Assembly: GCF_042433895.1 (NCBI RefSeq)
Contig: NZ_JBHLUA010000012.1
Span: 868,001 to 932,000 of the forward strand
Reading direction: 5' to 3'
Length of the DNA stretch: 64,000 nucleotides
Source of the DNA: Mesonia maritima
GTDB lineage: Bacteria; Bacteroidota; Bacteroidia; Flavobacteriales; Flavobacteriaceae
The translations under genes were made by a program, and so were the position numbers. Shown piece by piece: positions 8,805 to 15,461 of this stretch (position 1 is the stretch's first letter; each line of letters starts with the position of its first letter). The notes below the pieces were generated by a model, which did no database searches, was not told the origin of the DNA, and saw only the letters and a program-made list of their open reading frames with translations.

Positions 8805-9551
8805 TTATAATTTTGGTCCTTTATTTTGATTTAATTTTTGAGTCATCCCATTTTGGATAATTGCTTGAGTAGCATTAGCATATAAATTTAAGTTCTTTCT
8901 ATATAAATTGGGTCTTTCTTGTAGCTCCAACCCTACCATTAACTCTTGTAAGTAGGTGGATTTATAATTAAATCTTTTTCGAAATAGTTCAATTAAAAAA
9001 AGTGATTCTTCGTCCGAAATTTTGGTATGATACTCATCACAATTATTATACGATTCGAAATAATGAGTAGTGAAATTTCTTTTTCTATTTTTCCCTTCTT
9101 GTAGAAATGAAGACACATCTTTATCATTTATTTGCCTAAATACTGTATGCGATAAATATCTACTTAAATAATTACCAAATTGGAATCGTCTAATTCCTGT
9201 TATAGGATCTATAAGTAATTCATCAACTACCGCTTGATAGGTTTCACTTTTACCTCTTTGAGAGAAAGGATTATTTTCATTTTTTAGACTCTCTAAAAGA
9301 ACTTCCTCATAATCTGAAGAATGATCTAATACTTGGTAGAAGAAATGAAGACAAGCGATATCGAAGTGAGTTAACTCATTCCTTTCCCATAATGTAACTC
9401 CATTCCAAATCATATCTTGAGCACCCATAAAAGAAAGGATAGACTTAATTTTTTGAGGACCAAAAGGTCCTGTTGGCCGTATGGAATCGAGATGAAGAAT
9501 TTTAGGTTTTTCTTTAGGATTAAATTTAATTTTTGGGATGTAATTTTTCAT
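8805..9551 (-). CDS. Hypothetical protein, first gene of minus-strand operon
   Basis: A 248-residue soluble protein of unknown family. It begins MKNYIPKIKFNPKEK, has a Pro/Gly-rich stretch (RPTGPFGPQKIK) near residue 25 and is otherwise mainly helical. No P-loop, nuclease or HTH motif is visible. It leads an operon of three or four genes on the minus strand, next to the mobilization genes, which run the other way. With two unknown partners, one of them membrane-anchored, it could be a toxin, defence or conjugation accessory module. The sequence does not decide. Confidence 0.6.
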   Translation of the reverse strand: MKNYIPKIKFNPKEKPKILHLDSIRPTGPFGPQKIKSILSFMGAQDMIWNGVTLWERNELTHFDIACLHFFYQVLDHSSDYEEVLLESLKNENNPFSQRGKSETYQAVVDELLIDPITGIRRFQFGNYLSRYLSHTVFRQINDKDVSSFLQEGKNRKRNFTTHYFESYNNCDEYHTKISDEESLFLIELFRKRFNYKSTYLQELMVGLELQERPNLYRKNLNLYANATQAIIQNGMTQKLNQNKGPKL

Positions 9552-9654
9552 TTTAACAACTATTTTGTTTATAATTTTTTAGCAATAATATGTTTAAGTT
9601 TTACTTTAATACACATATTATTAATATTTGAATGTCAATTAATTGTATTTTATT

Positions 9655-9662
9655 CAAACATA
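9655..9662 (-). promoter_or_regulatory. Putative -7 box for the minus-strand operon
   Basis: On the minus strand TATGTTTG fits TAnnTTTG and lies about 100 bp before the ATG at 9551. I see no clear -33 partner. Confidence 0.35.
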
Positions 9663-9770
9663 TAAATAAATGTTAATTTTAAAAAAAAATCTTTAATATT
9701 TTTTTGAAATTAAGCTGAATAAGATTGTTGAAGCCTTGGTATAGCTTTTCTCACGAATATTTTAAAAACC

Positions 9771-9811
9771 CAAATGTTAGGGAATTGAAATTTACAATTC
9801 CCTAACATTTG
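9771..9811. repeat. Perfect 17-bp inverted repeat upstream of the excisionase-like gene
   Basis: CAAATGTTAGGGAATTG (9771-9787) is followed after 7 bases by its exact reverse complement (9795-9811). No T run follows, so it is not an intrinsic terminator. The right arm ends on the TTTG of the promoter box at 9808-9811, so a protein bound here, or an RNA hairpin, could control the gene at 9871. It lies in the 319-bp gap between two divergent transcription units. Confidence 0.75.
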
Positions 9812-9840
9812 TTCTTCACTATTACTTGCTCCTACATTTG
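9808..9840 (+). promoter_or_regulatory. Promoter of the excisionase-like gene
   Basis: TTTG at 9808-9811, a 21-bp spacer and TACATTTG at 9833-9840 match the Bacteroidota consensus. The start codon is 30 bp downstream. The -33 box overlaps the right arm of the inverted repeat. Confidence 0.6.
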
Positions 9841-9870
9841 ACATCAGTTAACATTAAATTATTTTGAATT

Positions 9871-10161
9871 ATGAAACCTAAATTAATGCTTGTTACGGAA
9901 AAAGGAATGCAGGAATTTATACCACTCACACGGTATGAAGAATTACAAATGCGATTTGAAAAATTATCGAGCGAAGAAAAAACGCAAAAAGAGGAAAAGG
10001 AAAAACTTTACACTATGTCACGAGTTTTAAAAATTTTTAAAACCAGTCGACCTACCATTTACGCGTGGGAGAAAAAGGGAATTTTACATCCTATTCGAAT
10101 CGAAGGTCGGGTTTACTTTAAAGCTGACGATGTCGATAAAATGATAGATTCAAAAAGGTGA
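9871..10161 (+). CDS. Excisionase/MerR-like helix-turn-helix protein
   Basis: A 96-residue protein with a helical N-terminus (residues 1-48) and a C-terminal winged HTH of the excisionase (HTH_17) type: YTMSRVLKIFKTSRPTIYAW, then EKKGILHPIRIEGRVYFKADDVDKMI. Such proteins often control excision or transfer genes of Bacteroidetes mobilizable and conjugative elements. It lies 319 bp upstream of the mobilization operon, with the putative oriT between. It is probably the element's directionality factor or transfer regulator, but no integrase is seen. Confidence 0.75.
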   Translation: MKPKLMLVTEKGMQEFIPLTRYEELQMRFEKLSSEEKTQKEEKEKLYTMSRVLKIFKTSRPTIYAWEKKGILHPIRIEGRVYFKADDVDKMIDSKR

Positions 10162-10376
10162 TTTATTTCCCTTTTGTTATTCAGAAGCAAATTCAGAAAA
10201 CTTTTTTAAACTGAATTTTTAAAGAAGAAGATAGCACCTAAAATTACGATTTTAAAATCTCTTGAATAATCATTGATAAATTTTCCCTTTTAAAATTTTA
10301 TGGACCTCTTTGGTAAAAGTTCTAATAAGAATTTTGTTTTCGAAAATGGACTTTATTTAAACAAAAAGGGAATAAA

Positions 10377-10453
10377 CAAGCTTTTATAAAGCTTGGGCAA
10401 CTTTTAGTTGCAGCAAGTGGTGTTTTTGCACTCCCTAACGTGAGTACAAAAAC
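10377..10453. other. Putative oriT with three nested or adjacent inverted repeats
   Basis: Three hairpins lie just before mobC: 10377-10384 with 10388-10395 (8 bp, perfect), 10397-10402 with 10406-10411 (6 bp, perfect), and 10422-10433 with 10442-10453 (12 bp, one mismatch; loop CCTAACGT). Relaxase nick sites typically lie beside such repeats immediately upstream of mobC/mobA. The nick position is not known. The rest of 10162-10480 contains no gene. Confidence 0.5.
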
Positions 10454-10480
10454 TAAGATTATTCGCTAACGCTCATACAA

Positions 10481-10816
10481 ATGAAAAAAAATCATCGAAT
10501 ACAATTACGCCTGACGGCAATTGAAAAAACCGCCATTGAAATGAAAGCTAAAAAGTATGAAACCTCTATCACACAGGTAGTAATTTCAGCTACTTTAAAC
10601 AAACCCATTCCTATCAAATGGGAGCCAGATGAACAAGCAGAAAAGCTAAAAAACGAACTTTCAATAATTGGAAGAAACCTTTGGATGCTGATTAAATATA
10701 AGAAGAAATTTCAGCTTTCTGAACAATTCAAAATTCAAGAAATAATTAATGAACTGTTACAGCTCGTACAGAAAATCAATCAGTATTATGATCGCAAAAG
10801 TGAAACTCAATCATAG
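10481..10816 (+). CDS. mobC: MobC-like relaxosome protein
   Basis: A 111-residue protein with an N-terminal ribbon-helix-helix pattern (HRIQLRLTAIEKTAIEMKAKK) and a helical C-terminus (NELSIIGRNLWMLIKYKKK), matching MobC/BmgB-type mobilization accessory proteins. These bind oriT and help the relaxase nick DNA. Its stop overlaps the relaxase gene start by 29 bp, so the two are translationally coupled. The putative oriT lies directly upstream. Confidence 0.8.
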   Translation: MKKNHRIQLRLTAIEKTAIEMKAKKYETSITQVVISATLNKPIPIKWEPDEQAEKLKNELSIIGRNLWMLIKYKKKFQLSEQFKIQEIINELLQLVQKINQYYDRKSETQS

Positions 10817-11663
10817 CATTTCTGGCTTAATGAATTACCTTACTAATAAGAAACATTTAGTAATGGATAGCAATGAAGTCTTGCCAATTTCTACCCCTAA
10901 ATACATTTCCAACGAATTTAAAAAAAGGCAATCTTTTAATTCAAGATGTAAAAAACAAAACTTTCATATCATTCTTTCATTTGGTAATAAGGACAAAATT
11001 CATAATGAAAAACTTGATACGATTTGTCGTGATTTTATAGAAAGTTTTTTTGAAGGAAAAGCTGAACAATGGATAGCTATTCGCCATCCCGACACGCAGA
11101 ACCATAAACATATACATATTGCTCTCAATAGAATTACGAGAGATGGAAAAGCTTTGGGAACAACTCGTACGGGAATGCGTTCTCTGGAAACCTGTAGAAA
11201 ATTGGAAAAAAAATATGGTTTGCAACAACTTTCAAATATCAAAGGGGAAAATAAAAATGAAATGAAAAGTGAATTGAAAACTCTTATAGAGCAAGCTTTA
11301 CAGGATTGTATGGATTTGAAAAGTTTTAAAAGAAAGATGTCTGAAAAAAATTACAAAGTACTTACGGGGAGAGGAATCTCTTTTATAAATAAGACAAACG
11401 GAGCAAAAGTTAAAGGAAGCGCTATAGCGAGAGAATACAGTCTACAAGGTATTAAGGATCGGCTAAGTTTAAATCAGCAAAACATTTCAAACTCTTATTA
11501 TCTAATTGAGCCCAGTAGGAGTTTAAAAGATCTAACAGAAACAGTTCTGGGGACTGCAGAAGAGCTTTTAACTTCTCAACAAACACAATATCACGAAGAA
11601 CAAGAAGAATTAAACCGAAAAAAGAAAAAGAAAAAAAATAAACGTAAAGGAAAAACTCTCTAA
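10788..11663 (+). CDS. mobA: Relaxase/mobilization nuclease (MobA, MOBP-like)
   Basis: The start is set at 10788 because MIAKVKLNHSISGLMNYL is the typical relaxase N-terminus; the in-frame ATG at 10749 adds a non-conserved leader inside mobC. The protein is 291 residues. Y17 (MNYL) is the candidate catalytic tyrosine, and the histidine motif HPDTQNHKHIHIALNRI (near residues 98-115) is the metal site. The C-terminal third is a basic tail ending in a Lys/Arg run. It would nick at oriT and lead the strand during transfer driven by a helper conjugation system. It is shorter than many relaxases and has no helicase domain. Confidence 0.88.
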   Translation: MIAKVKLNHSISGLMNYLTNKKHLVMDSNEVLPISTPKYISNEFKKRQSFNSRCKKQNFHIILSFGNKDKIHNEKLDTICRDFIESFFEGKAEQWIAIRHPDTQNHKHIHIALNRITRDGKALGTTRTGMRSLETCRKLEKKYGLQQLSNIKGENKNEMKSELKTLIEQALQDCMDLKSFKRKMSEKNYKVLTGRGISFINKTNGAKVKGSAIAREYSLQGIKDRLSLNQQNISNSYYLIEPSRSLKDLTETVLGTAEELLTSQQTQYHEEQEELNRKKKKKKNKRKGKTL

Positions 11664-11664
11664 T

Positions 11665-12057
11665 ATGGAAAAAGAAATCAAAAATATCGAACAAAAATTA
11701 AGTTTACTAATTGATTATTTGCAACAGGAAGAAAAGGAGAAAAAAGAATTGCTAAAGGATAATAAGGAATTAAACGAGATAACAGGTGAAATGAAAGAAG
11801 TCTCTCATAAGGTTTATGAAGATTTAGTAAATCACGTTGAAGTTTTGAAATCACACAGTATACTAATGAAAAGTCACCTCCAAGAAATGAATAATTATAA
11901 TAGTAGTGTGGAGCATTATTTAAGTAAAATTCCCACAGAAATTGAATGTATAAGACATATTACACTCGACCCTCTTTCCTATAAAAGAGCTGTGTATCTT
12001 TTTTATATTATCCTTTTTAGTATAGTGGGAGTTATTCTTGGTTGGAGGCATATATGA
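11665..12057 (+). CDS. Coiled-coil membrane protein of the mob operon
   Basis: A 130-residue protein that starts 1 bp after the relaxase stop. Residues 1-60 are a charged coiled coil (EIKNIEQKLSLLIDYLQQEE), and the C-terminus has one transmembrane segment (YLFYIILFSIVGVILGW) ending a few residues later. Small proteins of this type are common third genes of Bacteroidetes mob operons; the function is not known. It shares its coiled coil plus TM layout with the minus-strand gene at 7751. A terminator follows 50 bp downstream. Confidence 0.7.
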   Translation: MEKEIKNIEQKLSLLIDYLQQEEKEKKELLKDNKELNEITGEMKEVSHKVYEDLVNHVEVLKSHSILMKSHLQEMNNYNSSVEHYLSKIPTEIECIRHITLDPLSYKRAVYLFYIILFSIVGVILGWRHI

Positions 12058-12107
12058 CTCAATAATTTTATTAGGATACTATCACATAAAGTGTTTGAAA
12101 AAATAAC

Positions 12108-12144
12108 AGGGGTTGGATTTTATTTAGAGTCTAACCCTTTTTTC
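12108..12144 (+). terminator. Terminator of the mobilization operon
   Basis: A 10-bp stem (12108-12117 with 12130-12139, two G-T wobbles) has a 12-base loop and a T-rich tail. It lies 50 bp after the last mob gene. Confidence 0.65.
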
Positions 12145-12177
12145 ATAAATAGCACTCAGCTTGATTGTTTTTGATAT

Positions 12178-12276
12178 ATGAGTAAATACATAAAAAAGCT
12201 TGAGAAAACAACCTGCTATTTTCAATTCGTTGAAAAAGACCGCTTGCATGCCTATTTGAACTATGTCAAAGCGTAA
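12178..12276 (+). CDS. Possible small ORF overlapping the HTH gene
   Basis: ATG to TAA encodes 32 residues (MSKYIKKLEKTTCYFQFVEK and 12 more). It overlaps the start of the HTH gene at 12263 by 14 bp, as a translationally coupled leader would. No homologue is recognised, and chance occurrence cannot be excluded. Confidence 0.25.
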   Translation: MSKYIKKLEKTTCYFQFVEKDRLHAYLNYVKA

Positions 12277-12505
12277 ACAAAAAAAAGAAATACCTCTTTT
12301 CTGTATAGAGTTCGGAAAACATATTAGAGCTTTAAGAAAAGAGAAAGGCTTAAGTATTGAGAGAATAGCATTTAAAGCTGATATCGACGCTCAAAATCTT
12401 AGAAAATACGAGTTAGGAAAACAAGAAATGAAAATTTCAATGATGAAAAGAATCGCTGATGCTTTTGAAATAAGCACATCTGAACTTTTGTCATTTGATA
12501 AATAA
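12263..12505 (+). CDS. XRE-family HTH regulator
   Basis: An 80-residue cro/C1-type regulator: FGKHIRALRKEKGLSIERIA forms the first helices, and DIDAQNLRKYELGKQEMKISMMKRIADAFEISTSELL completes the domain. There is no additional domain. It lies upstream of the GIY-YIG gene and the defence array on the same strand. It might repress these or act on mobile-element promoters; no operator could be assigned. Confidence 0.88.
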   Translation: MSKRKQKKEIPLFCIEFGKHIRALRKEKGLSIERIAFKADIDAQNLRKYELGKQEMKISMMKRIADAFEISTSELLSFDK

Positions 12506-12659
12506 CTTTTAAGAAAAAGTTGTAGTGATTTTTAGATGCTATTCTTACAATTTTAATATAAATTTCTTTTTAGTTAGTTATATAAATTTGATAGCAATAT
12601 CTACTAGTTGTTGTTTGACTATTATGATATACGTGTTCATTTATAATTTTTAAAACAAT

Positions 12660-13148
12660 ATGGAATTAGGATATTTCAAAATACCTGGACACTCAACTAA
12701 AAGAAATTGGGCAGTATATATTTTTGTCGCAAAACCAAAAAAGAAGGATAAGCGAAACTATTTTTATGTAGGAAAAGTAGGAGATAATCGAGACGGTTGT
12801 AATCCTGTAATTTCGAGAGTAGGAAATCATTTTTCTTACAATAAAGTTCATTCTCAAATTAGAAATTCAATTTCCAATACAGAAAATTATGATTATGAAT
12901 ATTTTTATTGCCATTTCGATAAATATGATTCAAAAAAAGAATTGCGGATAAGAGATCGAGAAAAGATAAACGAACTTGAAAGAGAATTAAATAGAATTGT
13001 TCAGGTCAAATTGGATAAATCAAAATCTATTTTACTAAACCCTTATGTTGGTAATCATATTTCAAAAAAAGAGAAAGAACGTCGTGCTAAAATACTAACA
13101 ACTGAAGAAAAAGCGATATTGCTAAAACTGTGCGAAAAAGCATTATAA
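12660..13148 (+). CDS. GIY-YIG-like nuclease domain protein
   Basis: A 162-residue soluble protein. WAVYIFVAKPK (near residues 18-28) and NYFYVGKVGDNRDG (near 34-47) resemble the 'GIY...YIG' hairpin, with RVGNHF providing the following helix. A helix with Glu (INELERELNRIVQ, near 107-119) could carry the metal ligand. The C-terminus is basic. It is not identical to any subfamily I know, so endonuclease activity is inferred. It lies 227 bp upstream of the Gabija-like operon on the same strand, which fits an accessory or independent defence role. The intervening 13149-13375 stretch contains no gene. Confidence 0.5.
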   Translation: MELGYFKIPGHSTKRNWAVYIFVAKPKKKDKRNYFYVGKVGDNRDGCNPVISRVGNHFSYNKVHSQIRNSISNTENYDYEYFYCHFDKYDSKKELRIRDREKINELERELNRIVQVKLDKSKSILLNPYVGNHISKKEKERRAKILTTEEKAILLKLCEKAL

Positions 13149-13375
13149 ATAATAGAGTGCAAAATCAAATTAGGCTTTGTAACCGCAAGAAGAAAAGAGA
13201 ACAATACCAAAGTCACTAATATTATCTCTTGGGTTATAATTAGCCCGCAAAAAGATGTTATATAAAACCGTAATCGTTCAACTATATAATTTGTATATTA
13301 GAGTGCTAAAATAACTATAAGCATTATAAACTTAATAGCTAATCATATTTCATTTCCTTTTTATTTCTAATTATT

Positions 13376-15460
13376 ATGAGAATTCAAAACATAAAAGTCC
13401 GCAATTTTAGACTACTATCAGATGTATCTATTAATTTAGAAAAAGATATTACCTTAGTTGTTGGTAGGAATAATACAGGAAAAACATCATTATTAGAAGT
13501 TATCAAAGTTTTTCTTTCTTCCGAAGATAAATTGTCTTTTGAAGATTTTTCTCAATCATCTTACAGTGAATTTAAAAGACTTTACTCCGAGTATAAAAAA
13601 ACTCTAAATCCAGACATTTTAGAAAGAGAAAAAGAAAAGATAGAAAAAGCCATTCGAAAAGTTTTCCCAAAAATTCAATTACAAATCGAGTTTGAATATG
13701 ATAAATTAAAAGATTCTCTAATTAATTTAAGTGAGTTCATTACAGATTTGGATGAAAGCAGAAATGATGGTTGTGTTTTACTTTCATTTGAATCTATTAA
13801 TTCTATTGGTTTATTGGAAGCATTCCATAACCGAGAAGATAAAACAATAGATATCCTTAAGTATTTAAAAGATAATATAAAATCAAAATTTAAAGTAAAG
13901 TGCTTTGCCAAAGATATTAATTCCGAATATATACGTGAAATAGATATAGGTTTTAGAGAAAAGATTAAAAAAATAGTCTTATTTCAGGAGATAAAAGCAA
14001 TGAGAATATTAGATGATAAAAAGTCTGATAGTAATAAAACTTTAGCGGTAGGTTTTTCAAAATATTATAACGAAAGAGACAGAACTGATGATAATGTTAA
14101 AGAAGTAGAGAATTCTTTGAAAGAGATTTCAAAGACATTAAAAGAAAAATATGATGCTGTTCTAGATAAAATTCTAAAGGATCTGCAAAGGTTTGGAGCT
14201 AAAACGCCAATTACGATTCCTAAAATTTCCATTGCTTCTGAATTTGACTCTGAATCGGTAATGAAAAATAATATTAAGTATTACTACAAACAAGAAGAAA
14301 TAGACTTGCCAGAAAGCTATAACGGGCTAGGCTACAGCAACTTAATATTTATGGTTTTAGAATTGGCCAGTTTTATTGAACATTTTAGAAACTCAAACGA
14401 AGAGAAAGTTTCAGAATTTCTAACGGTTTTAATAGAAGAACCAGAAGCCCATATGCACCCTCAAATGCAGCAAGTATTTATAAGTCAAATCAAAGGTATT
14501 GTGAATGATGCTCAAAGAGATGGGATTTTTGTGCAACTAATTATTACCTCTCATTCATCTCATATATTATCGGAAGCTGGTATTGATAAAGAGAAAGGAT
14601 TTAAACGTGTAAGATATTTCAATAGAGTTAATGACACAATTGTAGTTAAAGACTTTAATACTTTAGAATTAGCCGAGGAAAAAAAAACTGCTCGATTTCT
14701 GCGCCAGTATTTAACCTTGCATAAATCAGATTTATTCTTTTCTGATAAAGTTATAATTGTAGAAGGTACTACTGAAAGAATGTTATTACCGCAAATGATT
14801 AGAAAAGTAGTTCCTGATTTAGTAACAGAATATGTTAGCATATTAGAAGTAGGAGGTGCTTATACTCATAAATTTAAAGAAATACTAGAGTTCCTAAATT
14901 TAAAAACCTTAATAATCACAGATATTGATTCTATAGATAGTGTAAACGGAGAAAAATGTGCTGTAAATAGCGGAAAGAATGGAGAATTGACTTCTAATCA
15001 AACGCTAAAAAACTGGTTGCCAAAAAAGTCAACTATAACAGAATTAATTGAAACTACTGATAAAGATAAAATAGACTCTAGAATAATAAGGGTTGCATAT
15101 CAAATAGAAGAGAATGGTAAAATAGGTAGAAGTTTAGAAGAAGCTTTTATAATTGCTAATCTAGATTTTCTTAAGACAAAAAAACCTCAACCTGATGATG
15201 CGAGCTTTAAACCAGCAAAAGAATTTTCTCTTTTTATGAGTAAAGGTTTGGATAAATTAGATACTGAAACAGCATATGATTTGGCACCTGTAACTTCAAG
15301 TGCTAAAACTAATTTTACTTTTGATTTAATGTCTTTTCCAGAAGATAAATATGGCAACTGGAATGTTCCCCAATATATTTCTGAAGGACTAATGTGGCTA
15401 GCAAAACCAATAAAGCTAGAAGAACCTGTTGAAGCAGTAATTTCTAATGAGGAGGAGTGA
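13376..15460 (+). CDS. gajA: Gabija-like GajA: OLD-family ATPase/TOPRIM nuclease
   Basis: A 694-residue class 2 OLD protein. The ABC-type ATPase is split: Walker A GRNNTGKTS at residues 30-38; Walker B region LIEEPEAHMHP near 353-363; the H-loop strand IITSHSSHIL near 389-398. A TOPRIM domain follows, with VIIVEGTTERML near 459-470 (catalytic Glu) and LIITDIDSID near 512-521 (acidic pair). GajA is the DNA-nicking nuclease of Gabija anti-phage defence and is controlled by nucleotide levels. It is longer than the well-studied 578-residue GajA because of a longer C-terminus and inserts. The stop is 1 bp from the start of the UvrD-type helicase gene, the arrangement that defines Gabija. Confidence 0.85.
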   Translation: MRIQNIKVRNFRLLSDVSINLEKDITLVVGRNNTGKTSLLEVIKVFLSSEDKLSFEDFSQSSYSEFKRLYSEYKKTLNPDILEREKEKIEKAIRKVFPKIQLQIEFEYDKLKDSLINLSEFITDLDESRNDGCVLLSFESINSIGLLEAFHNREDKTIDILKYLKDNIKSKFKVKCFAKDINSEYIREIDIGFREKIKKIVLFQEIKAMRILDDKKSDSNKTLAVGFSKYYNERDRTDDNVKEVENSLKEISKTLKEKYDAVLDKILKDLQRFGAKTPITIPKISIASEFDSESVMKNNIKYYYKQEEIDLPESYNGLGYSNLIFMVLELASFIEHFRNSNEEKVSEFLTVLIEEPEAHMHPQMQQVFISQIKGIVNDAQRDGIFVQLIITSHSSHILSEAGIDKEKGFKRVRYFNRVNDTIVVKDFNTLELAEEKKTARFLRQYLTLHKSDLFFSDKVIIVEGTTERMLLPQMIRKVVPDLVTEYVSILEVGGAYTHKFKEILEFLNLKTLIITDIDSIDSVNGEKCAVNSGKNGELTSNQTLKNWLPKKSTITELIETTDKDKIDSRIIRVAYQIEENGKIGRSLEEAFIIANLDFLKTKKPQPDDASFKPAKEFSLFMSKGLDKLDTETAYDLAPVTSSAKTNFTFDLMSFPEDKYGNWNVPQYISEGLMWLAKPIKLEEPVEAVISNEEE

Positions 15461-15461
15461 T

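Noticed and set aside
9417..9665. An 82-codon plus-strand ORF between the minus-strand operon and the mob region
   Set aside because: It overlaps the well-supported gene at 8805-9551 on the other strand, has Phe-rich low-complexity sequence and no recognisable domain; it is an antisense shadow.
13376..15460. GajA-like gene as a PARIS AriA or stand-alone OLD nuclease
   Set aside because: A UvrD-type helicase gene follows after 1 bp and a TOPRIM domain is present, which is the Gabija arrangement.
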